NCBI GenBank assembly: GCA_016200825.1
Contig: JACQEA010000308.1
Coordinates: 1-10,327 of the forward strand
DNA length: 10,327 bases
Origin: Chloroflexota bacterium
GTDB lineage: Bacteria > Chloroflexota > Anaerolineae > UBA4142
Reading direction: 5' to 3'
Both the position numbers and the translations under genes were made by a program. The notes beneath the pieces are model-generated. The model ran no database searches and was not told the DNA's origin. It saw only the letters and a list, made by a program, of their open reading frames with translations. Shown here in pieces: positions 1 through 6,485 of the stretch (position 1 is the stretch's first letter; every line of letters starts with the position of its first letter).

Positions 1-978
1 GCCGCGATCGGGTGGAACGATTTCGCGCGCGTGACCGTACGCGGCAAATCCAACCGCGCGTTGATGATCCAAATAATATCGCGCGATAGACGCCGCGAGC
101 GTGACGCAATATTCTTCGGTGCTGGGCGGCAACCGCAGCGCATCTTGTCGAAACCATAACGGCGATAATTCGCGCGCATCCGCATTAGCATCCCACGCGC
201 GCGCAGACTGAACGTCGCGCTCGAAATCCAAAAAAATCCACACGTCCGACACCGGATCAAGTTCAAATTCTTTAACAATCAATCGCTCGGTGCGCGCGCT
301 GGATAGCCAATGAATGCGATTGAACGAATCGCCCGGCGCGTATTCGCGCGTCCCCGCGACATTTGTTGTTACGTGATGCGTACGCCGGCGCAACGCATCG
401 CCGCCCGGCATGTTGCCCAACGGCGGCGCGAAATGAAATAGATCCACGGTCGCGGGATAAACCGTGATCGCCGCGCGCGTCGCGGGCAAATCGCGCGTGA
501 AAATAAAAAATCCAAATGGATCGCCGGTTGCAATCGTTATCGGACCTAATGGATAGCGGCCGCGGCGCAAGCACAACGTGCGCACGTTGAAACTCCAATG
601 CACGCCCGCGCGCAACGCGTTCAAGACGCGGCTCACGCGATGCGCGGGCAACGCGGATTGATCGCGAATTTCGATCCAGATTTTGGGAAAGCGTCCGGTG
701 TTGCGAACGAGAAAACGTTCTTCGGCAAAGCGGCCCACTTGGGCGCGCGGTGTAATGAGGCCGCGTTGCAATTCAAACGCGCGGATACTGTACGCCGCCC
801 ACATGAACGAGAGGATGATAACGCTGAGGAGGAGATAAACGAGCCGAAAAAAAACTTCGTGCCCGGTTTGATACGCCAACCCGATCAGTAAAATGCAGAT
901 GAAAAAAACACCCCAATATCGAACGGTGAGATGAATCGAACGAGCGGGGTCGCGAAATTTCTGCCAGCGGGCGCGCAT
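1..978 (-). CDS. DUF58 domain protein, membrane-anchored (3' end cut by window edge)
   Basis: The open frame runs from an ATG at 978 to the left edge, giving 326 residues with no stop. Two hydrophobic helices are visible at about residues 22-37 and 43-62, then a soluble domain. The DUF58 hallmarks are GDPFG at 152-156, REYAPGD followed by NRIHW at 211-224, and VKEFE at 235-239. DUF58 proteins have a von Willebrand-A-like C-terminal part and are usually encoded beside a MoxR-type AAA ATPase and transglutaminase-like proteins; their exact job is unclear, often linked to envelope or chaperone functions. A MoxR gene, if present, would lie outside the window. No ATG/GTG/TTG start exists upstream in frame before a stop, and there is no Shine-Dalgarno. 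A good promoter ends 6 nt before the ATG, so a leaderless mRNA is likely. Confidence 0.92.
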   Translation of the reverse strand, partial: MRARWQKFRDPARSIHLTVRYWGVFFICILLIGLAYQTGHEVFFRLVYLLLSVIILSFMWAAYSIRAFELQRGLITPRAQVGRFAEERFLVRNTGRFPKIWIEIRDQSALPAHRVSRVLNALRAGVHWSFNVRTLCLRRGRYPLGPITIATGDPFGFFIFTRDLPATRAAITVYPATVDLFHFAPPLGNMPGGDALRRRTHHVTTNVAGTREYAPGDSFNRIHWLSSARTERLIVKEFELDPVSDVWIFLDFERDVQSARAWDANADARELSPLWFRQDALRLPPSTEEYCVTLAASIARYYLDHQRAVGFAAYGHAREIVPPDRG

Positions 979-984
979 GAGTGG

Positions 985-1013
985 ATGATAAAGTAAAAAG
1001 TGTTTTGATGCAA
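985..1013 (-). promoter_or_regulatory. Sigma70-type promoter for DUF58 gene, leaderless arrangement
   Basis: On the minus strand TTGCAT (1013-1008) and TATCAT (990-985) are separated by 17 nt. Only 6 nt (CCACTC) lie between the -10 box and the ATG at 978, so transcription would begin at or next to the A of the start codon. The missing Shine-Dalgarno agrees with this. Confidence 0.6.
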
Positions 1014-1074
1014 GCGGGAGGAGTGACCAATCGCGCAGAGATCAAATTCTTGAGAAGTGATCAAATACCGCTGT

Positions 1075-1110
1075 CACACCTGCACTTGCGTAACTGCAGG
1101 TGCAAGTGTG
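1075..1110. repeat. 15-bp imperfect palindrome (REP-like hairpin)
   Basis: The left arm CACACCTGCACTTGC (1075-1089) and right arm GCAGGTGCAAGTGTG (1096-1110) pair over 15 positions, with one C/A mismatch and one T/G wobble, around a 6-nt loop GTAACT. No T-tract follows on either strand, so it is not a standard terminator. It abuts the palindromic repeat starting at 1111. It lies between the end of the HD-GYP gene and the DUF58 promoter and could be a REP-type element or a transcript-end structure. Confidence 0.6.
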
Positions 1111-1243
1111 CTGAGTAGATTCGCTTCGCTCACTATAAACTCCGCGAAGCATCTCGTTGACTCGCTTGATTTCATAATGCATAACAAGATTCTTCGCTCC
1201 CGGAGTTTATCCTGAGTGGAACGAAGGGGTCGCTCAGAATGAC
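1111..1243 (-). repeat. GTCATT-family palindromic repeat, copy 1
   Basis: Read on the minus strand it opens with GTCATTCTGAG (1243-1233). It contains the module GATAAACTCCG and its complement CGGAGTTTAT, and stops at CTCAG (1115-1111) without the expected closing ATGAC, so this end looks truncated. The core at 1135-1195 matches 3561-3621 in opposite orientation at 54 of 61 positions. The 979-1306 spacer otherwise holds only the DUF58 promoter and the 1075-1110 palindrome; no gene or T-tract terminator was seen for the HD-GYP gene. Confidence 0.75.
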
Positions 1244-1306
1244 ATTGTAACTTTCCCTTTTTGAATGAATAAATATCTCTTCGAGTTTAGCCACTCTCCG
1301 AAATTG

Positions 1307-3466
1307 TCAGCGCATCTCGTCCGACTCTAAATCCAATTTCAAAAACTGCTCCACGACGCGCGCGTCCAAATGCGAACCGGCCAACGCGCGAAGATGTTCG
1401 CGGATTTTATCCGGTTGCCAACTCGCGCGATAAGGCCGATCCGAACGCAACGCGTCCCAGATATCCGCCGCCGCGAACATTCGCGCGGCAAAAGGAATTT
1501 CTTCGCCTTTCAAGCCGCGTGGATATCCGGTGCCATCCCATTTTTCGTGATGCGCGTACGGAATATCGAGCGCGGGGCGCAAGTACGCAATCGGCGAGAG
1601 CATATCAAACGCGTATTGCGGATGCATGCGCATTATATTCCATTCGGCTTCGGTGAGCGAACCCGGTTTGAGCAGGATCGAATCCGGGATTCCCATCTTG
1701 CCGATGTCGTGCAAGATCGCGCCGCGACGAATTTGGACGAGGTCGTGCGCGTTCACGTCCATTGCGCGCGCGAGTCGCAACGTTAATTCTGTGACGCGTT
1801 GCGTGTGTCCTTCTGTTTCCTTGTCGCGCAGATCGAGCGCTTTGGACCAACCTTCCAGCGTCGTATCGTACGCCATGCCGAGTTCTAAATTTGAACGTTG
1901 CAAATTGTTAAAGAGTTCGGTGTTATCAATTGCAATCGCGGCTTGACGCGCGAGCGTTTCCAAAAAATCGTTCCACTCAATATCTGGCTCAAAAACTGAA
2001 CGACGAAAAATTTCCAATACGCCCTTGACCTGACCTTTGACAAACAGCGGCGCGGCATAATACGTCACGCACGCTTCATCGGTCAACAAAGCCTGGCGCG
2101 TAATTTCATTTTTTCGATCGCGCAAATCGCGCACGTGCAAAACGCGGCGATCGAGCGCGGCGCGGCCCGCGAGTCCCTGCCCTAATCGTAACCGCGTATG
2201 CGCGAGTGACGCGCCGCGAAAGCCGCGCCCCGCCGCCATTTCCAAAATATGCGTGTGCGGATTGAGCAATAAAACATCCGCCGCGTCAAATCCCAGCGCG
2301 CCGGTGATTTGATCGAGCAAAACGTTCAGCGTGACGTTGAGATCAAGACTGGAACTGATCGCGGTATCAATGTTGCGCAAAACAGTTAGTCGTTCCAGCC
2401 GCTGTTCGGTTTGCGAATTTAAGCGCGCGCGATGAATGTTCCCGGCGATTTCCGCGAGGATCAGCAACGGTCCCGTTTCGCGCGCGCTGATTTCACGCGG
2501 CTGTTGCACCGAAAGAAAAAGCGTTCCAATGATCTGATGCGCGGCGCGCACCGGCACGCACACGCCGCTCAATCCTTCCGGGACTTGCGCGCGCGCCGCG
2601 TCCAGCGTCAACGGATCGTTTTTGAAATCGCGCGAGATGTAAATTTCGCCGGTCGTAATCACATGCCCGCTAATGCCTTGCGTGCGTTTAATTCCGGTCT
2701 GAATCGGCGGAAATCCGCGTTGAAAAACTTGATGCAATTCATCTTGGATTGGATCGTACAGCCAAATGCTGACCGAGTTCGCGTTCAGAAATTGGGCGCT
2801 CTCGTCAGCGATAATCGGCAGCATCGCGTCCACGGTCAAAGTTTCGCGCAGACGCGTGGAGAGACGATTGACCGCTTCGAGTTGCGCGAGTCGGCGACGT
2901 GTTTCTTCTTCGGCGACTTTGCGCGCGGTCACATCGCGCACAATTGCCAAGCCGCCAATAATTTCTTGCGTCTCACTCAAGAGCGGTGAAAAAGAACCTT
3001 CGAGCGCGCGCAATGATTCGCACGCGATAAAAGAAATTTCCGGCGCGAGAATTGTTTTGCCCGCGAGCGCATCGGCAAAATATTGATCTTCAGGACTGGC
3101 ATCTAACGCGGGGAAAACCGCGCGACAAGATTTTCCGAGCGCGGCAAGCCGCGAGATTCCGCTGAGACGTTCCATCTCTGGATTCCAAACCGTAAAACGA
3201 AAATCGCGATCAAACGCGAAAATGCCGTCCACGCTGGATTCGATCAACCGCTCGTACACCGCGCGAATCGCGGAATTGGTCGCGAGCAATTCTTGCGAAG
3301 TTAGTTCGAGCGAGCGCTCTAACATTTTGCGATCGTGATCGAATTGGTAATACGCGTCGTCAATCGCGTGAATAAATCCCTCCCAATCTTCCGGGAGGGA
3401 ATCGAGATTACCGATATGGCGTTTGATCTGTCGTTTCAGCAGACTGTGCTTTTCGTTTGCGGACAA
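1307..3466 (-). CDS. PAS-GAF-GAF-HD-GYP signalling protein (putative c-di-GMP phosphodiesterase)
   Basis: A 719-residue cytoplasmic protein with no transmembrane segment. The order is: an N-terminal helical segment with the stretch LERSLELTSQELL just before the sensor domains; PAS at about 73-186; GAF at about 200-348; GAF at about 365-520; and an HD-GYP domain at about 533-713. The HD dyad is at 586-587 (ILHDIGKMGIP) and the GYP signature is intact as HHEKWDGTGYP at 639-649, followed by DRPYR. HD-GYP proteins hydrolyse cyclic di-GMP to GMP through pGpG, so the intact motifs predict an active enzyme controlled by its PAS/GAF sensors; the ligands are unknown. The TTG start at 3466 is preferred because AGGAG lies 5 nt upstream. 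The GTG at 3472 is also possible but overlaps that AGGAG. The FIST gene lies upstream on the same strand. Confidence 0.93.
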   Translation of the reverse strand: MSANEKHSLLKRQIKRHIGNLDSLPEDWEGFIHAIDDAYYQFDHDRKMLERSLELTSQELLATNSAIRAVYERLIESSVDGIFAFDRDFRFTVWNPEMERLSGISRLAALGKSCRAVFPALDASPEDQYFADALAGKTILAPEISFIACESLRALEGSFSPLLSETQEIIGGLAIVRDVTARKVAEEETRRRLAQLEAVNRLSTRLRETLTVDAMLPIIADESAQFLNANSVSIWLYDPIQDELHQVFQRGFPPIQTGIKRTQGISGHVITTGEIYISRDFKNDPLTLDAARAQVPEGLSGVCVPVRAAHQIIGTLFLSVQQPREISARETGPLLILAEIAGNIHRARLNSQTEQRLERLTVLRNIDTAISSSLDLNVTLNVLLDQITGALGFDAADVLLLNPHTHILEMAAGRGFRGASLAHTRLRLGQGLAGRAALDRRVLHVRDLRDRKNEITRQALLTDEACVTYYAAPLFVKGQVKGVLEIFRRSVFEPDIEWNDFLETLARQAAIAIDNTELFNNLQRSNLELGMAYDTTLEGWSKALDLRDKETEGHTQRVTELTLRLARAMDVNAHDLVQIRRGAILHDIGKMGIPDSILLKPGSLTEAEWNIMRMHPQYAFDMLSPIAYLRPALDIPYAHHEKWDGTGYPRGLKGEEIPFAARMFAAADIWDALRSDRPYRASWQPDKIREHLRALAGSHLDARVVEQFLKLDLESDEMR

Positions 3467-3507
3467 GAACACTCCTGAGTTCAGCGTCTTGGGGTGTTTA
3501 ATAATTC

Positions 3508-3693
3508 ACCGCGAAGACGCAAAGGGCGCAAAGAAATGTCATTCTGAGGAGCGAAGCGACGAAGAATCTTGTTATGCATTTTGAATTCAAGAAAGTCTAC
3601 GCAATGCTTCGCGGAGTTTATCCTGAACGTAGTGAAGGGTTCAGCATGACAATCCATTAGGATTTCCTTCGCGTTCTTCGCGTCTTTGCGGTA
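3508..3693. repeat. Outer inverted repeat of period ~9 units enclosing a GTCATT element
   Basis: The left arm begins ACCGCGAAGACGCAAAG (3508) and the right arm, read in reverse complement from 3692, begins ACCGCAAAGACGCGAAG. They match at 21 of 26 positions. Each arm is itself three similar 8-9-nt units of the type CGCRAAGRR. The arms enclose the 3538-3650 palindromic element, giving a nested structure in the spacer between the FIST and HD-GYP genes. A 77-codon frame across it (3714-3481, minus) is just translated repeat. Confidence 0.7.
3538..3650 (+). repeat. GTCATT-family palindromic repeat, copy 2 (complete)
   Basis: A 113-bp unit with terminal inverted repeats GTCATTCTGA (3538-3547) and TCAGCATGAC (3641-3650), matching at 9 of 10 positions. 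It carries the internal module CGGAGTTTATCCTGA shared with the copies at 1111-1243 and 9310-9401. It has no coding potential and looks like a MITE-like or REP-like non-autonomous repeat. It occupies the 5' region of the HD-GYP gene, so it may affect that transcript. Confidence 0.75.
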
Positions 3694-3735
3694 AGAAATT
3701 GATTTGTCTAACAACCTCTTAATTCAGTTCGAGCA

Positions 3736-4881
3736 TCAATTTTCTGAAAACGTGGTGATCGTCATCGTTTGATTGTGCAATTCACATTTGGCGTTGGGAG
3801 TGAACGGAGAAATCTCGCCATACGAATAGAATCCCGCCAACACGGTGCCGTCACCCATTACTTCGCGCACTCCTTCCACTTCCTCTTCGATGCGTTGTTT
3901 CAAAATTAATTTGCGCCCGACACAACTGATCAGAATCGCCAGTTCCGGCGCGCGCGCGCCAAACAGTGGAATGTCGCGACTGGTGCGCGCCGCGCCGATC
4001 GCGCCATCAATCAGCCGGTCGAAATTTGCTTTCATCAAACGCGCGTACGATCCTTCCGGCACATCGCCGGCAAAAGTGAGACTGCCTTCCGCTTCGTTGA
4101 TCGCGAGGATGGTGCGCACGACACCTTTTTCGCCGGTTTGCGTTCGCAGACTCAACGGAAAAAGTAAACCGGTCGCGGGCAAACCTTTGGCTTCATCGCC
4201 GAGATATTGTTTATATAATTCGAGCGCGGACTTGCCATCGAGTTCGTACAAAACATTGCCTCTTGCCCGCGTGATTAATCGTTCGGGTCCGAACGAATCC
4301 CAACCGCCCAGCGAAGCATAACCAATTTTCAATCGCGCGCTATACAATCCTAAAATCGCGATGGAATTTTGGCGCGGCTCGCCGTCCCATAACACAAACG
4401 TTTCTTGAAAGCGATCGCCATCGCCGGACAATCCACCGGTGATCGTGATGTGATCAGGCAGATGTTTCGCGATGCCGCGCACCAATGCACTGCCGTTGAC
4501 CACATTGCCTTCGGATAAAACAAACACATGCGCGAGACCGTGATGCGGAATCGCGCGCGCGAGTTCTTCTCCGGCTTGAAAACTCGCGTCGCCATTCGCG
4601 ATCGGAACGCTCGCGCCGCGCACGTGCGTGTGTTCAAAATGAATCGCGGTCGCGACGAGTGAATCGTCCGTGACTTGCGTGCCGTAAATTTCTCCGGCGG
4701 TGGAACAACCCATCACGTGCGCCTGCGGATACGCGCGTTTGATTTCCGCCAACTCGACGCGCTCTTTCAAGAGACGCGTTCCGCCGAACAGCAAAACCAA
4801 TTGCGCGCCCGCGCCCAAGCCGCCCGGTGCGCGCGGCTCCCAACCTTTTTTCTTAGTCCAACGCGCTTGTTCAATCTTCAT
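3736..4881 (-). CDS. FIST N/C domain sensor protein
   Basis: A 381-residue soluble protein made almost only of the FIST_N and FIST_C domains. Visible FIST motifs are GCSTAGEI at 58-65, GGLSGDG at 149-155, FYSYGEISP at 351-359, and the closing CELHNQTMT at 366-374. FIST domains are predicted small-ligand sensors, often fused to or encoded near signal-transduction proteins. Here the protein stands alone but is directly upstream of the PAS-GAF-GAF-HD-GYP gene on the same strand, so it may act in the same pathway (inference). The ATG at 4881 has GGAG 8 nt upstream. An in-frame extension to an ATG at 5034 would translate an 18-bp tandem repeat and is rejected. The DUF1501 terminator at 5037-5000 separates this gene from the preceding operon, so it should have its own promoter. 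Confidence 0.93.
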   Translation of the reverse strand: MKIEQARWTKKKGWEPRAPGGLGAGAQLVLLFGGTRLLKERVELAEIKRAYPQAHVMGCSTAGEIYGTQVTDDSLVATAIHFEHTHVRGASVPIANGDASFQAGEELARAIPHHGLAHVFVLSEGNVVNGSALVRGIAKHLPDHITITGGLSGDGDRFQETFVLWDGEPRQNSIAILGLYSARLKIGYASLGGWDSFGPERLITRARGNVLYELDGKSALELYKQYLGDEAKGLPATGLLFPLSLRTQTGEKGVVRTILAINEAEGSLTFAGDVPEGSYARLMKANFDRLIDGAIGAARTSRDIPLFGARAPELAILISCVGRKLILKQRIEEEVEGVREVMGDGTVLAGFYSYGEISPFTPNAKCELHNQTMTITTFSEN

Positions 4882-4902
4882 TACTCGATCTCCTTTACAT
4901 AC

Positions 4903-4938
4903 ACAATACGTTTTGCATTCACAATTCGTTTCGCATTG
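4903..4938. promoter_or_regulatory. Two 18-bp tandem repeats upstream of FIST gene, possible operator
   Basis: Two adjacent 18-bp units (4903-4920 and 4921-4938) match at 15 of 18 positions, with the common core ACAAT-N-CGTTT-Y-GCATT. The second unit also forms an inverted pair, ACAAT-N9-ATTGT (4921-4939). They lie 10-45 bp upstream of the FIST Shine-Dalgarno, where a regulator would bind. I saw no convincing -35/-10 pair nearby. The regulator is unknown. Confidence 0.45.
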
Positions 4939-4999
4939 TAACATCGGATCCAGATAAATCCATAGGTCTTTAGGCAATTGAAATGAATTTGTAATGTTC

Positions 5000-5037
5000 C
5001 TAAATAAAACAGATGCGACCCACTTGCATCGCATCTG
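5000..5037 (-). terminator. Intrinsic terminator after DUF1501 gene
   Basis: On the minus strand a perfect 9-bp stem CAGATGCGA/TCGCATCTG with a 10-nt loop (5037-5010) is followed by TTTTATTT (5009-5002). It lies about 40 nt after the DUF1501 stop and ends the DUF1800-DUF1501 unit. Confidence 0.8.
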
Positions 5038-5076
5038 ATATTTGTGATTTGCTTTATGCGCTCGAAAACTTTTTGC

Positions 5077-6414
5077 TTATCTCACGCCTGCCGTACCGAG
5101 TTTCGGAATTTTTATCGGCGTCGAACCGCTAATGGACGGCGCAAAATTCACTCCGGTCTTTGTAATATTGTGGAAGTTGAATTTGGTATAACTTGGAAAC
5201 ACTGCCGCCAAATTGCTATTGCCTAAACGATTCTTGACGATTTCACCTAACACATCGCGAAAATCGGTTGTGATCGCGAGATCGCCGGGACCGTACAGAT
5301 TTGCATTCGCCAGCCCGGGCCAATCGCCGTACACTTTTCCGCCGAGAATATTTCCGCCCATCAAAAACATCACATTGCCGTGTCCGTGATCGGTACCTTT
5401 ACCGGAATTTTCTTGCACGCGCCGCCCAAATTCCGACATCGTCACGAGCGTGATGCGATTCATTTGATCTTGCATATCCGCGTAAAACGCGCTCAACCCA
5501 TTCGCAAATTCCGAAATCAGCGCGGGCATTTGTCCATCCGAGAGCGTACCTTGCGCGACGTGCGTGTCCCATCCGCCAATATCCGCGCACGCAACTTCGA
5601 CGCCCAGGCCGGATTTGATCAATTGCGCGATGGTCGCGAGCGATTTGCCGAAGGGCGTATCTGGATATTGCGCGCCGTTAGCGGGCGTGTAATTATTCGC
5701 CGCGATTTTCGCGAGATCGCGCATGGCTTGCAATGTTTGTTGACCTTCCGTTTCAATAAACCCATCGCCCGCGTACAATGCCGCGAGACCCGTTTGCATT
5801 TTTCCCACTTGGCGTTGATCGCCGCGCAAATGAAAGTCCGCGATACTTTGCAACGCGGTCGCGGAAACCGGTCCGCGCAAAGATGCTTGCAACAGCGTGC
5901 CCATTCCGACCGCGCGAAATGGAGATTGATTTTCGGTGGCAACGGCTTGCAAGTGCCGGCCGATCCAACCGGTTGGAATCGCTTTATCGCCGGGCGTGCC
6001 GCGCTCCATATAATCCATCGCGTCAAAATGCGAATGCGATGGATCGGGCGAACCCGCGGCGTGCACAATCGCGAGCGCGTGCGCATCGAAAATATCTTTG
6101 AACGGTTTCAAATTTGGATGCAAGCCAAAGAATCCATCCAAATCCACGACCGCGTCGGCGTTTCCACTTTTCGGTTGCGCGATGGCGAGCGCGTTGCGAT
6201 GCGCATAATAATCTTTGTCGCCATGCGGAACGACGAGATTCAATCCGTCCGCGCCGCCGCGCATAAAAATACAAACCAGCGTGTCGCCTTGTGTCGGCGC
6301 GTCGCGCGGCGCGAGCGCCACGCGCGGCATCCATTGCGGCCACGGCAACGCGCCCATCGCGAGAATGCCGGTGCCTTTCAATAAATCGCGGCGAGAAATT
6401 TTTGTGTTAATCAC
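5077..6414 (-). CDS. DUF1501 family protein, Tat-exported
   Basis: 445 residues. The N terminus is a twin-arginine signal: SRRDLLKG at 7-14, then a hydrophobic stretch, so the folded protein is probably exported by Tat. DUF1501 motifs are FMRGGADGLNLVVP at 50-63, SHSHFDAMDYME at 126-137, GGWDTH at 280-285, SEFGRR at 327-332 and GTDHGHGN at 340-347. The family belongs to the alkaline phosphatase-like fold, and the Asp/His motifs look like its metal site; the substrate is unknown. The GTG start at 6414 is chosen because GGAGG ends 5 nt upstream. An ATG at 6426 would put that ribosome site inside the gene. It lies 71 bp after the DUF1800 gene, the usual partner of this family, so the two probably work together at the cell surface. 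Confidence 0.92.
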   Translation of the reverse strand: MINTKISRRDLLKGTGILAMGALPWPQWMPRVALAPRDAPTQGDTLVCIFMRGGADGLNLVVPHGDKDYYAHRNALAIAQPKSGNADAVVDLDGFFGLHPNLKPFKDIFDAHALAIVHAAGSPDPSHSHFDAMDYMERGTPGDKAIPTGWIGRHLQAVATENQSPFRAVGMGTLLQASLRGPVSATALQSIADFHLRGDQRQVGKMQTGLAALYAGDGFIETEGQQTLQAMRDLAKIAANNYTPANGAQYPDTPFGKSLATIAQLIKSGLGVEVACADIGGWDTHVAQGTLSDGQMPALISEFANGLSAFYADMQDQMNRITLVTMSEFGRRVQENSGKGTDHGHGNVMFLMGGNILGGKVYGDWPGLANANLYGPGDLAITTDFRDVLGEIVKNRLGNSNLAAVFPSYTKFNFHNITKTGVNFAPSISGSTPIKIPKLGTAGVR

Positions 6415-6437
6415 TTCGACCTCCATTTTTTTGTATT

Positions 6438-6474
6438 GTCATTGCTTCGCCGCCTATCGGCAGCTCGCAATGAC
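6438..6474. repeat. GTCATT-family short palindrome, copy 3
   Basis: GTCATTGC (6438-6445) and GCAATGAC (6467-6474) are perfect inverted ends of a 37-bp element in the spacer between DUF1800 and DUF1501. The middle (CTATCGGCAG) differs from the other copies, so it is a minimal member or a related subtype. In the polycistronic mRNA it would form a hairpin about 14 nt before the DUF1501 ribosome-binding site. Confidence 0.65.
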
Positions 6475-6485
6475 GCGCAATTGAA

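Noticed and set aside
773..1045. 90-codon minus-strand ORF at the DUF58 start
   Set aside because: Different frame from the DUF58 protein, without motifs; the DUF58 frame with clear family motifs covers this region.
2432..2989. 185-codon plus-strand ORF opposite the HD-GYP gene
   Set aside because: Shadow frame; the minus strand has intact PAS/GAF domains throughout.
3481..3714. 77-codon minus-strand ORF
   Set aside because: It lies wholly within the nested repeats; its peptide (for example RKDAKNAKE) is translated repeat sequence, with no ribosome site.
4882..5034. 51-codon N-terminal extension of the FIST protein
   Set aside because: It would translate the tandem repeats and begin inside the DUF1501 terminator region; the ATG at 4881 has a proper ribosome site.
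5380..6384. 334-codon plus-strand ORF opposite DUF1501
   Set aside because: Arg/His-rich shadow frame produced by CGCG-rich codons; the opposite strand has a clear DUF1501 protein.
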